44,879 bases of DNA, from the IMG/VR virus record IMGVR_UViG_3300008952_000096, positions 1 to 44,879 of that record. One strand, given 5' to 3'. Position numbers and translations under genes: made by a program. Within the stretch, counting starts at the first letter, position 1. Each line of letters opens with the position of its first letter. Below the pieces are notes generated by a model. It ran no database searches. It was given only the letters and a program-made list of their open reading frames with translations, and was not told the DNA's origin. Positions 1 to 9,884 of the stretch are shown one piece after another. Source of the DNA: a virus.

Positions 1-119
1 CACTCACTACCAGAATATTCTCATTGGGGTCTCGGTAGAGCCTCCAAAGTACATAGGCACTAGTCAGATAGGACTTCCCCATACCACGGAAGGCCATAAC
101 AAGCTTCCTACGCTGTGTG
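1..119. repeat. Terminal direct repeat, left copy (assembly overlap)
   Basis: Bases 1-119 match bases 44761-44879 exactly. The repeat lies inside terL and collapsing it to one copy keeps the reading frame, so it looks like the overlap left by assembling a circular or terminally redundant molecule. T7-like genuine terminal repeats lie outside coding genes, between late and early regions, so this is not taken as the biological genome end. Confidence 0.9.
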
Positions 120-262
120 GTGTCTTGAAGGTAGTTAGAAAGCTCGTACTGCATTGGGGTGGGGTCGGGGAGCTTTAGAAACTTCCAAACTAGGAAGACA
201 AATACTCTAAAATCATTAAACGCTCTCTGCTCCGTAGATAGAGCGGTCTCCTTACTGCTCAA
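1..262 (-). CDS. terL: Terminase large subunit, N-terminal part (gene continues at 44760)
   Basis: This is the start of the packaging ATPase-nuclease; the rest lies at 43283-44760 because the circle was opened inside the gene. Reading minus from a TTG at 262 through base 1 and on to 44760 gives 580 codons (579 aa), against about 586 aa for T7 gp19, and the frame is kept across the join. This part encodes the N-terminal helical region (motif VFLVWKFLKLPDPT) and the Walker A-like AFRGMGKS near residue 57. The TTG is the preferred start because a TAG lies upstream in frame, the first ATG is only at about residue 37, and the distance to Walker A matches T7. It overlaps the end of terS by about 11 bases. 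The Shine-Dalgarno is weak, so translation may be coupled to terS. Bases 1-119 are repeated at the other end. Confidence 0.9.
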   Translation of the reverse strand, partial: MSSKETALSTEQRAFNDFRVFVFLVWKFLKLPDPTPMQYELSNYLQDTTQRRKLVMAFRGMGKSYLTSAYVLWRLYRDPNENILVVS

Positions 263-551
263 ATTCTGGTAATTCCAGCCCCATGTCAGCTAACGGGCTA
301 TCAGATTCCAAGTTTTCAGCCAGTTCTACAATCGGGGAGGCTTTATTAAGCTTAGAACTGTTTACATCAATGTGGTTGTCGTGTAGAAAGGCCCGGGCGG
401 CGTTTAACAGGCTAGCTGGAGGACTGACTCGCTCTACCTGCCTTCCTTCCGGCCCATTTGTTACCACAGACATCCCATTCTTCACTTGATCAAGGAATTC
501 TTCCGCTAGCAATGCGTGTAATTGTTCTAAAGCTTTTGATTTATTACTCAT
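252..551 (-). CDS. terS: Terminase small subunit (T7 gp18-like)
   Basis: This 99-aa acidic, mainly helical protein is called TerS from position: it sits directly upstream of the T7-like terL and after the gp16-like gene, and its length is close to T7 gp18 (89 aa). TerS recognises concatemeric DNA and stimulates TerL during packaging. The ATG at 551 overlaps the stop of the gp16-like gene (ATGA), and its own end overlaps the terL start, so the three are probably translated together. The sequence has no motif that identifies it independently. Confidence 0.75.
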   Translation of the reverse strand: MSNKSKALEQLHALLAEEFLDQVKNGMSVVTNGPEGRQVERVSPPASLLNAARAFLHDNHIDVNSSKLNKASPIVELAENLESDSPLADMGLELPEFEQ

Positions 552-3500
552 ATCTCGTTATGTGCCCCACTATCGATCTCGCGTGCTTCATCTTTAAGTA
601 GTCTCATTATATCCCCCGGAACATTAGCGGTGTTCTCACCCTGCCCACGCTCTATCAGTCTCTGGAGATTTCTCCTGTAGTGGATATTACTCTTACGCTT
701 CATGACATCCGAAGCACTATCTAGATACTGGCTGATAACTTTAGTGAGCAACTCATATTTACCACCACGTACGCCCTCAGATGTAGGGCCTGCATTTTTA
801 AACTCAGTACTCTGGATCACTAAATGAAGAGCTTCTTTCATAGTCTTCCCATGAATCTTCAATGTATTAGCAACAGTCTTATACAGTTTCATATCATCAG
901 GGCTGAGAGCAATGTTATCCCCCAGATCTCCAAATACCCGCTTCTGGTTCACACTAACCTTGGCCTCATCAAGAGCCTCTGCTACAGGGTCTCTAACCCA
1001 GTCCCCTGAATAGAAGGGGTTAATGAAGTTACCCCAACCTCTAGGATACTCCCTGTCTTCATTGAAGAAGTTAGTCTTATTTATAAGCCTAGAAGACATA
1101 GGGGTTCTGTTAATGATCTTCTCGTACAGAGTGCGCGCCTCTTTCATGCCCGGATCTGACCATGTCTTCCTGCCTGTCATAAGGATATTTGGCACAAATG
1201 ATGCAGCAAGGTTTTCCAACTCTTCACCAGCAGAAGTTCTTTCAGGATCAATAAATATAGACATGATTCTATTGATACCTTCGAAGTAGCTCTGTGAAAG
1301 GATATTATCAGCTATTGCCGAAACACCAGTGAAAGCTATGTCATTCATATCGCCATGACGTATATCTTCTAAACTCTCCGTCATATCTGCTGACATTTTA
1401 AATATTGTAGATAGAGGCTCTAGCCTACCGTAAGTGAACCAGCTAATAGAGGGGTCTTTCTCGTCACGTACCCACCACTTTTGGGCACCCTTCGGGAGGT
1501 TCTCATATGGTATCTTAAACCAAATAGAGTATTCAGGTATCTTGCGAAGGTGCCACCTCTCCCGCTCTTCAGGGTCTCTAGGAGCCCCACCAGTTATACG
1601 CCCGTCAATAGCTAGAGAGCCCGCAGTCAGCCAAAGCATCGACCCTACACGTACCCTAGCCTTTATTGCGTGTATCTCTTCTACATCATTATTCTTGACG
1701 GCTTCTTTCCACTTACCCAACCACTTATAAGCAAAGGGCGTACGTTCTGCGGTTGCCTTTATAAGATTTGTGGGAGTATTGATGAAAGGAAGCGCGAATT
1801 TTAACTCAGGAGTTACTTGAGTCTGTGATTGCAGGTATCGGCTAAGTCGGTTGAACTCTTGCGGCTCAGTGAAGGTGGCGTACTGTGAGTACTTAGTAGC
1901 CTCGTCGTGTACCGTCTTAAGAGCATCAGTCATGGACTCGTCCGATACGAACTCGTCAGAATCCCAATGATAAGAGTTATCAGATAACGTTTTTGCAAAC
2001 TTATCGGCATCTTGGACCGTAAACTTTCCAAGAGTGTCATCCGGTAATGTGGGGTCATCCAGACCCTTGCTCTTAGCCAACTGCAGCCTCTTTCTGGCTA
2101 GCTTTCTAGCAGATACGGTCGCCTTCATATGGTAGTTAATTGATTTAGCGGCAGCATCTCCAGCCATTAGCATTCTAAAAGAGGCTGAAGGGATGGCATT
2201 CAACATAGCTAGACTAGCTGACATAGATTTGCCCATAGTGGAGGACTGTGACATGTCCGGGAACAGCTTATCCATGGAAATAGCGTTCTCTGGCTGCAAG
2301 TCGAACTTGGTGGCCGCGTCCATCTGAGGCTTACCGGAGAATAATGCTGACCAGAAATATCCTAGTTCCTCGTTCTCGGGTCTAGACATCTCCTCCGACA
2401 TCCTCTGGAAGTCGCCGTCTTGATAAGCCTTCCAAAGCTTGTCTTTAGCCAGTTTGTTGAATTGAAATGCTGCTCTGAGCCCCTTCCGTATAGCCCCAAA
2501 TGCTGATAGCTCGTCCGCAACCCGTTCAGCTATATCACTGAGTTCTTGGGAAGCCTCTGCGAAGGATCTAGGCATGTTACGCGGGGCCATAGCCCCTACA
2601 ACTTGCTCCGTCTGGAACCACAGAGAGGCAACAGTATTAGAAGCAATATTGATCATCTGCGTAGGGGGCGCGCTTAGAATTGCACCTAGCCAGAATTGAA
2701 CAACCGCTTCCTTTCGCATTCTCCAGTCAGTCTTACGGATGAACAGCAGGGTCTGGCGGAGTGCGTCCTTATCCGTAGCTGATCCTCCCCCACCAGCAGC
2801 AGAGACCATATCCAACCAATCGTCTACCCGGTCCATGCCGCCCATTTCCGATACAATTTCCTCGTATATCCGGTCTACCTTTAGGGCGTTTGATCGGGTA
2901 GCCCTTGCGCTTTCTCGGATCAAACGTCGGCTACCCTCGGCAATTTCCTTTAGCTCTTGCACCATCAGCTTCCCTCTAGCTGTATCCCGGTTACTCCGTA
3001 CCCCCTTAGGTCCCATTAAGTTCAGCGACCGTACAACGTGCTGCTGTACGATACGCATTGCCTGAGACTTAACCGCTAGTTGCTGATATGCGCTCATGGG
3101 ATCGTCTGGGTCGATATTGATCATACTACGAAGAGCCTTCTTACTTGCCCCCATAGTGGTAGCTACGTCTTCAAAGTCTTTCTCAATCTCTATGACTGTC
3201 TTCTTAGCTAGGTTCTTCGCTTCTAGGTTCACAGATTTAAGTGACTGCGTCCTAAAGAGATCGGCATCGGCCCCATCCAGCGAGTTCAACATTGTCTGGA
3301 ACTCATCCAGCAGTTGGGCAGCACCCATATCCTCGTAATGTCGGAAGATTGAGTCAAAGCCTGCGGGCTTTCCTTCTCTAGTCACCCCTTTTAAGAACTC
3401 CTCAACTTTATCGATATCTCCATCCGTGAGAACTTTGGAAAACTGTTTGAGTTCATCAGCAGACAACTGTCCTTTTAGATCCCTGGCATTCTCGGGCCTC

Positions 3501-5431
3501 TTACCCTCCCACAGAGGATCTTTGGTATCAACCGCTCTAATACCGCTTCTTATCTCTCCCTCGTCAAAGCTTTTACTTACTTTATTTGTATACCCCCTAG
3601 GATAGGCAGCATCAGCCTGCTCTTGTAGAGCCTTAACTACCCTTGGTCCCAGAATCCGCTCTGCCTTGCCTTTAGGATCTATCAGCCTGTCGAATGCTGC
3701 CTCAGTGTCTTCAAGATGCTCGGTTGCTTGACGCATGTAGTCTTCCATATTACCACTTCTGAGTACCCTGATCTGTTCAGCTAGGGCCTTACCACGCTCA
3801 CCTCCGTATTTCTCAAGCTCATCTAGGGCCGATTGGGCTTGAACACTGTCCTTACCGAGGGCGTTGTAGTGAGTTTCAAGAGCCTGCTTACGGCCCATGT
3901 CGTACTGACCAGCGAATGTTTCTGAGGAATCGACAAAAGCTTTAGCTTCTGGGGATAGCTTGGCATATTCCGGGTCTAGCCCGGTAGAGGCTTCGGGTCG
4001 GGGGGCAGCAGGCCCAGAAGGTTTAAAGTCCAGCCCCTTTCGATTTGCGACATCTTGAAGTGCCCGGAAATGCAGATCTTGAGCTATGTCTTCTTCGGAT
4101 AGCCTTACATGCTCCATAAACTCCCTACGCACCCACTCATCCTCAGTCATTGACGCACCAAGGTCTGAGTCTTTAGCTCCTATCATTGCGTCATGTTCTT
4201 CGTAACGGGCTCTAGATCGATCAAAGTCAAAAGGCCCTGCACGATTATTGGATTTACGTTCTAGTATCTCCAGTGCTTCATCATACTCACCCTTATAAGA
4301 TCCTAGAACCTCTGATTCAATCTGCTCTATTCCGGGCGTATCTGGACTAAGTGGAGCATCTACCCCGTCAAGGGATGCCGCCCCTTCATCCGCTTTCCTA
4401 CCGACTCTCTCCAAGCTTTCTAGATAAGTTAGAGCTTCGTTGAACCCGGGGTCATTAACGCCAAGGTTATCTATAGCCTCCTTAACCTGCTCGACGTTAT
4501 AGAAAGTTCTACGAGACTGTACTAGGTTGGAGACAAGCTTACGGGAATACTCTGTTACTTGTTCATCAGTACCAAACTCTTTCTGGAAAGCTTTGACCTT
4601 CCTAGAGGCACGAGATACCCTAACTCCCTGTACGATAGTCTCGGCTGCTGCTCCAATAGCGAAGCCTTCCACAACATTCTTTAGACGCTTTTCAAACTGA
4701 GTATCGTCTACCTCATGGTTGAAGAACTCAGGAATATATGGATCTAGTGCTGGATACTCGTTCAAAGCGGTGGAAAGGTTTCCATCTGCGGGATCTAGGG
4801 CCGCATAGTCAACTACCGCACCAGCAATACCTCCCTGTAGCACTGAATTCCTGAAGGTTCCTCCGCTCCTAAGGAAGTTGAGGAACTGGAAGCTCTTGGC
4901 GGCGGCTCCAACTACACCAGAAGTCACAATGAATGGTATAAGGAACTCAGATACAGTTCTTGTGACTTCCCCAGCTGTAGTCTGCGGTTCCCCGAAATCA
5001 TCAAATTCGAATGTCTTTACAATATTTCCCCACTCATCGCGGGTTTCTCCAAATACGGTTTCCTTAGCGGCATTAGCGATGTTTTCGGCAGCGTCCGATG
5101 CCCCGCCCCCTATCTGGCGGAAGATATCCTCAAGTTGGTCCAGAGCGGAGGTGTCTTCACCAGACAGGTCCTGCCCTTGTGCCTGGGCTTCAGGAACCCC
5201 ACCCTGCTCCATCTCCGCAGAGGGAGGGGCCGCAGAAGGAGTGAGGGGTTCGACTTCCGCCTGTGGCATAGGGGTCGGGGCCGTGCCCCCGCTCTGGACG
5301 TTTTCCGAACTTTCTGTAGGGGGCCGATCTTCAGTGAGTGCCTGAGTGCTTGGTTCAGCAGACTCTCTTTCTTGCTTCGCTTTCTCTGAGAAAACCTGCT
5401 CTTCCTCAGAATATTCATCTTCGTATGCCAT
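548..5431 (-). CDS. Internal virion protein, gp16-like, 1627 aa
   Basis: This is by position the large internal core/ejection protein (T7 gp16, 1318 aa), expected to leave the capsid and help form the trans-envelope DNA channel. The first about 120 residues are acidic and Pro/Ser/Glu-rich. They are followed by a hydrophobic stretch near residues 155-205 and long helical, charged segments. A hydrophobic region around residue 910 (FWLGAILSAPPTQMINIAS) and another near 1240 (FALPFINTPTNLI) could meet membranes. I see no lytic transglycosylase signature, which T7 gp16 has at its N-terminus. The ATG at 5431 overlaps the upstream stop as TAATG, and the end overlaps terS. The assignment rests on order and size rather than sequence identity. 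Confidence 0.75.
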   Translation of the reverse strand: MAYEDEYSEEEQVFSEKAKQERESAEPSTQALTEDRPPTESSENVQSGGTAPTPMPQAEVEPLTPSAAPPSAEMEQGGVPEAQAQGQDLSGEDTSALDQLEDIFRQIGGGASDAAENIANAAKETVFGETRDEWGNIVKTFEFDDFGEPQTTAGEVTRTVSEFLIPFIVTSGVVGAAAKSFQFLNFLRSGGTFRNSVLQGGIAGAVVDYAALDPADGNLSTALNEYPALDPYIPEFFNHEVDDTQFEKRLKNVVEGFAIGAAAETIVQGVRVSRASRKVKAFQKEFGTDEQVTEYSRKLVSNLVQSRRTFYNVEQVKEAIDNLGVNDPGFNEALTYLESLERVGRKADEGAASLDGVDAPLSPDTPGIEQIESEVLGSYKGEYDEALEILERKSNNRAGPFDFDRSRARYEEHDAMIGAKDSDLGASMTEDEWVRREFMEHVRLSEEDIAQDLHFRALQDVANRKGLDFKPSGPAAPRPEASTGLDPEYAKLSPEAKAFVDSSETFAGQYDMGRKQALETHYNALGKDSVQAQSALDELEKYGGERGKALAEQIRVLRSGNMEDYMRQATEHLEDTEAAFDRLIDPKGKAERILGPRVVKALQEQADAAYPRGYTNKVSKSFDEGEIRSGIRAVDTKDPLWEGKRPENARDLKGQLSADELKQFSKVLTDGDIDKVEEFLKGVTREGKPAGFDSIFRHYEDMGAAQLLDEFQTMLNSLDGADADLFRTQSLKSVNLEAKNLAKKTVIEIEKDFEDVATTMGASKKALRSMINIDPDDPMSAYQQLAVKSQAMRIVQQHVVRSLNLMGPKGVRSNRDTARGKLMVQELKEIAEGSRRLIRESARATRSNALKVDRIYEEIVSEMGGMDRVDDWLDMVSAAGGGGSATDKDALRQTLLFIRKTDWRMRKEAVVQFWLGAILSAPPTQMINIASNTVASLWFQTEQVVGAMAPRNMPRSFAEASQELSDIAERVADELSAFGAIRKGLRAAFQFNKLAKDKLWKAYQDGDFQRMSEEMSRPENEELGYFWSALFSGKPQMDAATKFDLQPENAISMDKLFPDMSQSSTMGKSMSASLAMLNAIPSASFRMLMAGDAAAKSINYHMKATVSARKLARKRLQLAKSKGLDDPTLPDDTLGKFTVQDADKFAKTLSDNSYHWDSDEFVSDESMTDALKTVHDEATKYSQYATFTEPQEFNRLSRYLQSQTQVTPELKFALPFINTPTNLIKATAERTPFAYKWLGKWKEAVKNNDVEEIHAIKARVRVGSMLWLTAGSLAIDGRITGGAPRDPEERERWHLRKIPEYSIWFKIPYENLPKGAQKWWVRDEKDPSISWFTYGRLEPLSTIFKMSADMTESLEDIRHGDMNDIAFTGVSAIADNILSQSYFEGINRIMSIFIDPERTSAGEELENLAASFVPNILMTGRKTWSDPGMKEARTLYEKIINRTPMSSRLINKTNFFNEDREYPRGWGNFINPFYSGDWVRDPVAEALDEAKVSVNQKRVFGDLGDNIALSPDDMKLYKTVANTLKIHGKTMKEALHLVIQSTEFKNAGPTSEGVRGGKYELLTKVISQYLDSASDVMKRKSNIHYRRNLQRLIERGQGENTANVPGDIMRLLKDEAREIDSGAHNEI

Positions 5432-5679
5432 TAACTATCAGAAACTCCATCGGTAGGTTTGGAAGGTTCCGCAGAGGCGTCGGGCTGCGTTGTTGAGTCG
5501 GTATTAGTATTCTCAGCCATCGAAGACGCATTGCCCCCTAAGGCCCTAAGTAACTTATGGCCTACTAGCTCCCCAATGTTCTGTGACGCATCTGATCGTA
5601 TCTTCTTATCTAGCTGATACTTAGATCTCCGCAGGTTCCTCAGGAAAACTACATCGCTATCTTCATCTTTGTAAGGCAT
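5431..5679 (-). CDS. Small protein between gp15- and gp16-like genes
   Basis: This 82-aa protein has an Arg/Lys-rich N-terminal half (RRSKYQLDKKIR) and a polar Ser/Thr/Asp/Pro tail. No family was recognised. It is tied into the ejection-protein operon: its ATG overlaps the upstream stop (TGATG) and its stop overlaps the next start (TAATG). Position suggests a virion or assembly role. T7 has no gene here. Confidence 0.7.
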   Translation of the reverse strand: MPYKDEDSDVVFLRNLRRSKYQLDKKIRSDASQNIGELVGHKLLRALGGNASSMAENTNTDSTTQPDASAEPSKPTDGVSDS

Positions 5680-8600
5680 CAGTCCATTGTCTCCACGATT
5701 GCCGGAAGTCCGGGCTCTTCACTAAAGCCGCCAAATGTTGAAGCCTCAGACCCCCTCCTAACAGCCTCTTTAGCCTCCAACATCCTGTAATAGCGCCTAG
5801 TAGATTCGCTTATATAGTGCCCTGTCTCAGGTCTCTCTCCTAGCAGTTCTATGTAGTCGTACATATTAGAGGGCATTGGAATAAGCTCCTCAGTACTAGT
5901 AATCCCCGGGACTATTGAGAAGGAAGATGCCCTCATGTCAAAATAGTTAGTCGCATCCATCTTCCTCTTATCTTCCCTCTTCTGCCGGATATTTCGGATA
6001 GTCCTTTCTGCGTTTCTCCGTATATCAGGATCGGGATTCATAGAATCTGCCCTAAGTGTATCGCTGATAGCTGGGTCACCTGCTTGGCTGATGGTGTACA
6101 TAAGCCCACGTAAGAATCCTAAAGCAGTCGTATACACTTTAGGTACAGGCCCTTTCGGCTCTCTAAATACAACCGTAGATTTAGGTATGTCTTCCGGGTC
6201 GGGCTTAATAGATTGTATGCTGGTCTTTGTTTCTTGTAGAGCTTCAGTAGCGGTCTGCTTCGCCACCTCTCCAATAGATCCTCCACTCTGAATCATCTCA
6301 AGGTACCTAAGTTCTTTAATAGCCCTTGGTATGCCAGAGTCAGGTATAAGACCGAAGTTAATCTTAGAAGCTAGGAAATCATACTGGGCTCTGTACCCAA
6401 TACCCTTAGCTACTCCATCAGAAATACGCTTATTAACGCCCGGTCCTAGTTCAGTACCCAGTTCCATAGTAGCTGTAGATAGCGGTCTGCCGGTAATATT
6501 TAGTACATCTACTTCAATACTCCCCTTAACCACAGAAGAGATATCTGGGCTACCTTCGGTTAAAATGCCCTCAGGATCATATGTCCTGTTAACCTCGTTT
6601 AGTGCTGTTGTTGCCGCAGCCCCGGCAGTAGCTACTACCCTAATAGGTGTGTCGGAGTCTGCTTCAGGTGTGTCTGAAGAAAGAAGTAAAATGTCCTGGG
6701 GGGTAGCATTCAAAGAAGCCACTGGGAGTAAAGCCTCGTTCTGCTCATCAATGAGGGCTGCAAGAATACCTGCTTTACGCTGAATAACTGCTGCTTCGTC
6801 TAAACCCTCGGGAGTTTCAGCCATACGAGCCTCGTATAAAGCACGGTTCTCGGGTGACAGTGCTTGCATATTGGCGTCCATTGCTGAAATAGTCATCCTT
6901 CGTACATCATCCGGCCCTGGCCCGTATCCTCTAGAGGCAGCTAGTTTGGCTAAACCGGGGTCATTCTCAGCATCGGTAATGCCGGTGACTCCCCTAGTAT
7001 TTGTCGGTGTAGTAAGGGCCCAGTGAGGTCCTGGGACCTTGCCGGTCCAACCATCACGTTTATCTATTTCTCCGGGTGCTGGGGCGTTAACAGGGCCTAC
7101 ATCTACGTTAGGTCTCCGCCTGAGGACCGCTCCTGTGTACCCCCTAACCCAGTTAGTAACGGCTATCTCCATCTTACCCGGGTCTTCCAGAGCCCCCACA
7201 CTTTGTAGATGATTCATCAGGCTAAGAGTAGCTGCGTTATCAAACTGACGTATTGCAGAACGATCAGCTGTATTTAAGTACTTACGACCGCTGGGGGGGT
7301 TAAGGAATGCAGATGAGTCACTGTCAACGGACTGCTGCTTCTCTGCCGCTAGACTTTTCATTATTTCTATAGCCTCCGCATTGCCCATACCCGAAGACTG
7401 GTTCCTACCTGCTGATGCCGATAGAAGGCCTATGATAAATGGACGGAGAACTGCTTCGATACCCATCCGCGCGGCAGGAGTACTTGCCGCAGATTTCCTA
7501 AGAGCCAAAAATGCGTCTGGTATTGCTAAAATTTCCTCTACTTGGTCAGCCGAGCCTCTCCTAGTGCTACGCATTTCATCGGAAATACGATTAACAACCT
7601 CCTCTAGCTCAGTGTACGTTTCTATTACTGACTCATCCTCGGGGTCTACACTCTTCATTAAACTGTCAAGTGTACGTACATGAACTACAGGGTCGTTTGG
7701 GATATTCAGATTCAGATGCTCACCAGTATCTAGAAAGTGTTCTATCCTCAGTTCATCGGCCTTCGCAAAATCACCTTCATTTTGTGCCCTTCTTGCATCC
7801 TCCGCATTTTCGGCTGCTTTGTGAGCATCCACCTTCTTTTGGAGAGTCAGCTTCGCGGATAGGGCGGCTTGTACACTGTTGCTAGCCTGCATAGCTGTGT
7901 TATTTAGCTTCGACTCTGTTACCTTCCCAATAATTTTAGAGTCTGCCAAACGCTCTATCAAACTTGTAATGAAGTACTTGGTATCATCAAAGGCTTTACC
8001 ACCAGCAAGCTGTGCATCCAGAATCGAAGCCTGCACAACATCAAAAACAATACTCTCCTCAGTATCCTTAGAGACCGTAATTCCAGAATCAACAGCTATA
8101 AGCCTGTTGTATTTAAGAGCCTTTGCAAGCTCCTTAACAACAGAATCCAGGCGGCTATTAACTTTATCCGGTGTAATCTCCACACCAGCAGGAAAGTCAG
8201 CGTTAAATTCACCTAGGGCGTTGAACAGACCCGTACTAAGAGCCGAAGCGGTAGTACTATTAAAACGTTCTTCAGCAGCCTCCAGGGAACTAGCCCTCGC
8301 AGCCTGCATTAGAGCTAGCTCATGCCGGTTTATATAAGGTATTAACCCGCGTCTTTCATGCTCAGTTAGCTTAGGTCGTTCAGGACTTTCGTAACCATCT
8401 GTCTCAACCGTAGTGGCTGTGTGTGCCCTAAGCAGAACGTTCTCTACATTCTCCTGAAAGTCCCTCGCCCACATAGTTGGATTATTAATGTTAGTTCGAC
8501 CGGAGTTCTCCATCTTGGTCCGCAACTGCGAAACAATTAGGGGACCCATATCCTCCCCCGCCTGCTCTTCAATGGCCCTAGTAACCACTGCTCTGAACAC

Positions 8601-8864
8601 CGGAGTTTCGGCTATAATAGTGGCCTTGGGTTCCCCCGCTTGTGACCTAGCTACAGCCTGCTCTACTACGCCCTCTCTGTAGCTTTCTACTCCAGCGTTT
8701 AGACTGCTGGAGGCCACCTTGAGACTCCGTCCCAACTTCTCTAGAGCGATTGATTTGGATCTATCGGGGGCAGTCCTGAAAACCTGTAAGAACGGAGTTG
8801 GGGCGGAGACCTTCGGGATGGGTCGCGCCTTCTGTCCACGTAGTTTCTCTTCTAGTTCAGCCAT
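5679..8864 (-). CDS. Internal virion protein, gp15-like, 1061 aa
   Basis: This is by position the second large ejection protein (T7 gp15, about 747 aa), which with gp14 and gp16 forms the internal core and DNA conduit. It is Ala/Glu/Lys-rich and largely helical, with no membrane segment after the chosen start. I use the ATG at 8864 (MAELEEKLRGQ), which overlaps the gp14-like gene by 8 bases and has an AAGGA upstream. A longer reading to 8966 lies inside the gp14-like gene in another frame and begins with an unlikely hydrophobic stretch. At 1061 aa it is about 300 residues longer than T7 gp15. No peptidoglycan hydrolase motif was seen. Confidence 0.75.
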   Translation of the reverse strand: MAELEEKLRGQKARPIPKVSAPTPFLQVFRTAPDRSKSIALEKLGRSLKVASSSLNAGVESYREGVVEQAVARSQAGEPKATIIAETPVFRAVVTRAIEEQAGEDMGPLIVSQLRTKMENSGRTNINNPTMWARDFQENVENVLLRAHTATTVETDGYESPERPKLTEHERRGLIPYINRHELALMQAARASSLEAAEERFNSTTASALSTGLFNALGEFNADFPAGVEITPDKVNSRLDSVVKELAKALKYNRLIAVDSGITVSKDTEESIVFDVVQASILDAQLAGGKAFDDTKYFITSLIERLADSKIIGKVTESKLNNTAMQASNSVQAALSAKLTLQKKVDAHKAAENAEDARRAQNEGDFAKADELRIEHFLDTGEHLNLNIPNDPVVHVRTLDSLMKSVDPEDESVIETYTELEEVVNRISDEMRSTRRGSADQVEEILAIPDAFLALRKSAASTPAARMGIEAVLRPFIIGLLSASAGRNQSSGMGNAEAIEIMKSLAAEKQQSVDSDSSAFLNPPSGRKYLNTADRSAIRQFDNAATLSLMNHLQSVGALEDPGKMEIAVTNWVRGYTGAVLRRRPNVDVGPVNAPAPGEIDKRDGWTGKVPGPHWALTTPTNTRGVTGITDAENDPGLAKLAASRGYGPGPDDVRRMTISAMDANMQALSPENRALYEARMAETPEGLDEAAVIQRKAGILAALIDEQNEALLPVASLNATPQDILLLSSDTPEADSDTPIRVVATAGAAATTALNEVNRTYDPEGILTEGSPDISSVVKGSIEVDVLNITGRPLSTATMELGTELGPGVNKRISDGVAKGIGYRAQYDFLASKINFGLIPDSGIPRAIKELRYLEMIQSGGSIGEVAKQTATEALQETKTSIQSIKPDPEDIPKSTVVFREPKGPVPKVYTTALGFLRGLMYTISQAGDPAISDTLRADSMNPDPDIRRNAERTIRNIRQKREDKRKMDATNYFDMRASSFSIVPGITSTEELIPMPSNMYDYIELLGERPETGHYISESTRRYYRMLEAKEAVRRGSEASTFGGFSEEPGLPAIVETMD

Positions 8865-9426
8865 TCCACAGATCCTTAAGCGTAGTGCCGTCGCCGCCGA
8901 TAGCTCTGCCCATACCCATACCAGCATCAAAACCTGCAGAAAGCCCGCCAATAACAGATGAAGCAATAGCCAGCCCAGTATCGGGTACTTCTGGGAGTCT
9001 CTCTACCTCAAACTTATGCCTAAGAGCCGATCCAAGGCTCTTCATAGCTGTAGCTTCTGACAAGTGTCTAGCAGTGATATCTATGTTGGCAAGCTGGCTA
9101 GATTCATCTACGTTTAGATTCCGGTACAAACTCTGGACAACTCCTCCACCAACCCCAGTCTCAGCTACTGCTGCTTGCAGACGACCCCTTGCCTCAAGTC
9201 CCTCAACCATCTTGGAATGACGATCAGTCTGTGTCTCTGAGATGGCTTGACGCTTTTCTATTGCTAGCTGTTGTGCTTCAAACTGGCGACGGGCTCCAGC
9301 CTGCTGTCGGGCAATCGCATTGGACCTAGCTACTGCGCTCGCCTGCGCTACAGCCTGTGCAGATCCAATAGCTATATTAGCGACTGCCATAGTCGATCCC
9401 ACCAAAAGAGAAACAGGGTCACACAC
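8857..9426 (-). CDS. Internal virion protein, gp14-like
   Basis: At 189 aa this matches T7 gp14 (196 aa) in size, in place and in character. It has a short MCDPVSLLVG N-terminus, an Ala/Gln-rich amphipathic helical region (residues 15-60), a coiled-coil-like middle and a Gly-rich hydrophobic C-terminal segment (residues 155-180). In T7 this protein inserts in the outer membrane during DNA ejection. The start is GTG at 9426 with an AAGGAG about 10 bases upstream, and its end overlaps the gp15-like start. Confidence 0.8.
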   Translation of the reverse strand: MCDPVSLLVGSTMAVANIAIGSAQAVAQASAVARSNAIARQQAGARRQFEAQQLAIEKRQAISETQTDRHSKMVEGLEARGRLQAAVAETGVGGGVVQSLYRNLNVDESSQLANIDITARHLSEATAMKSLGSALRHKFEVERLPEVPDTGLAIASSVIGGLSAGFDAGMGMGRAIGGDGTTLKDLWNG

Positions 9427-9428
9427 TT

Positions 9429-9884
9429 CTACATACTCCTTTCAAAGGATAGGAAAGGATTATCTTTCATAAGTATCCTTTCGCGGCCCACCTGAAATCC
9501 CAGACAGTCCCTAAGCCACCGTACAGAGCTAGAATTATCTTCATGTACGAAATTACGGAGGACTCGGTAGTCCTCTACCATTCTGGAGACCCAACCACGT
9601 GCAATTTTTGTATAAGTGAGCTTAACGTCACTGAGGGCATCTGTCCCAAGCAGCCAAGGCACACCTCCCCAATCGGTGGCTGTAATCCCGAACATTGCGA
9701 TAGGCCGTCCCTTATACACCGCTGTATCACACACCTCACAGTAGTCATAGGCTGAAGTAAGGCAGTCTATCGGGGCCATACTAGACACACAGCTAATTTC
9801 CAACTTATCTATATCCCTCAATATAGGAGCCAGGAAGGCGGGATCATGGGCTTCAGAGGGCCGTAGAATGATATCCGGGTTCAT
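9429..9884 (-). CDS. gp13-like protein, GNAT-like fold
   Basis: This 151-aa protein occupies the T7 gp13 position. It shows the acetyltransferase-like pattern of that family: a GRPIAMFGI strand, a WLLGTD turn, a helix with YRVLRNFV, and a C-terminal SSVRWLRDCLGF segment resembling the N-x-x-x-x-x-W/F-L-x-x-x-G ending of GNAT proteins. T7 gp13 is needed for virion morphogenesis but is not in the mature core. Enzymatic activity cannot be judged here. The ATG at 9884 overlaps the stop of tail tubular B (ATGA). Confidence 0.75.
   Translation of the reverse strand: MNPDIILRPSEAHDPAFLAPILRDIDKLEISCVSSMAPIDCLTSAYDYCEVCDTAVYKGRPIAMFGITATDWGGVPWLLGTDALSDVKLTYTKIARGWVSRMVEDYRVLRNFVHEDNSSSVRWLRDCLGFQVGRERILMKDNPFLSFERSM

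Noticed and set aside
1-119. 119-bp perfect end repeat read as the phage's direct terminal repeat
   Set aside because: It lies inside terL and collapsing it restores a 579-aa frame of T7 length, so it is best explained as an assembly overlap.
4878-5345. 155-residue open frame on the plus strand
   Set aside because: It is antisense to the acidic N-terminal part of the gp16-like gene, with Ser/Pro-rich composition typical of a shadow frame. No plus-strand gene has support.
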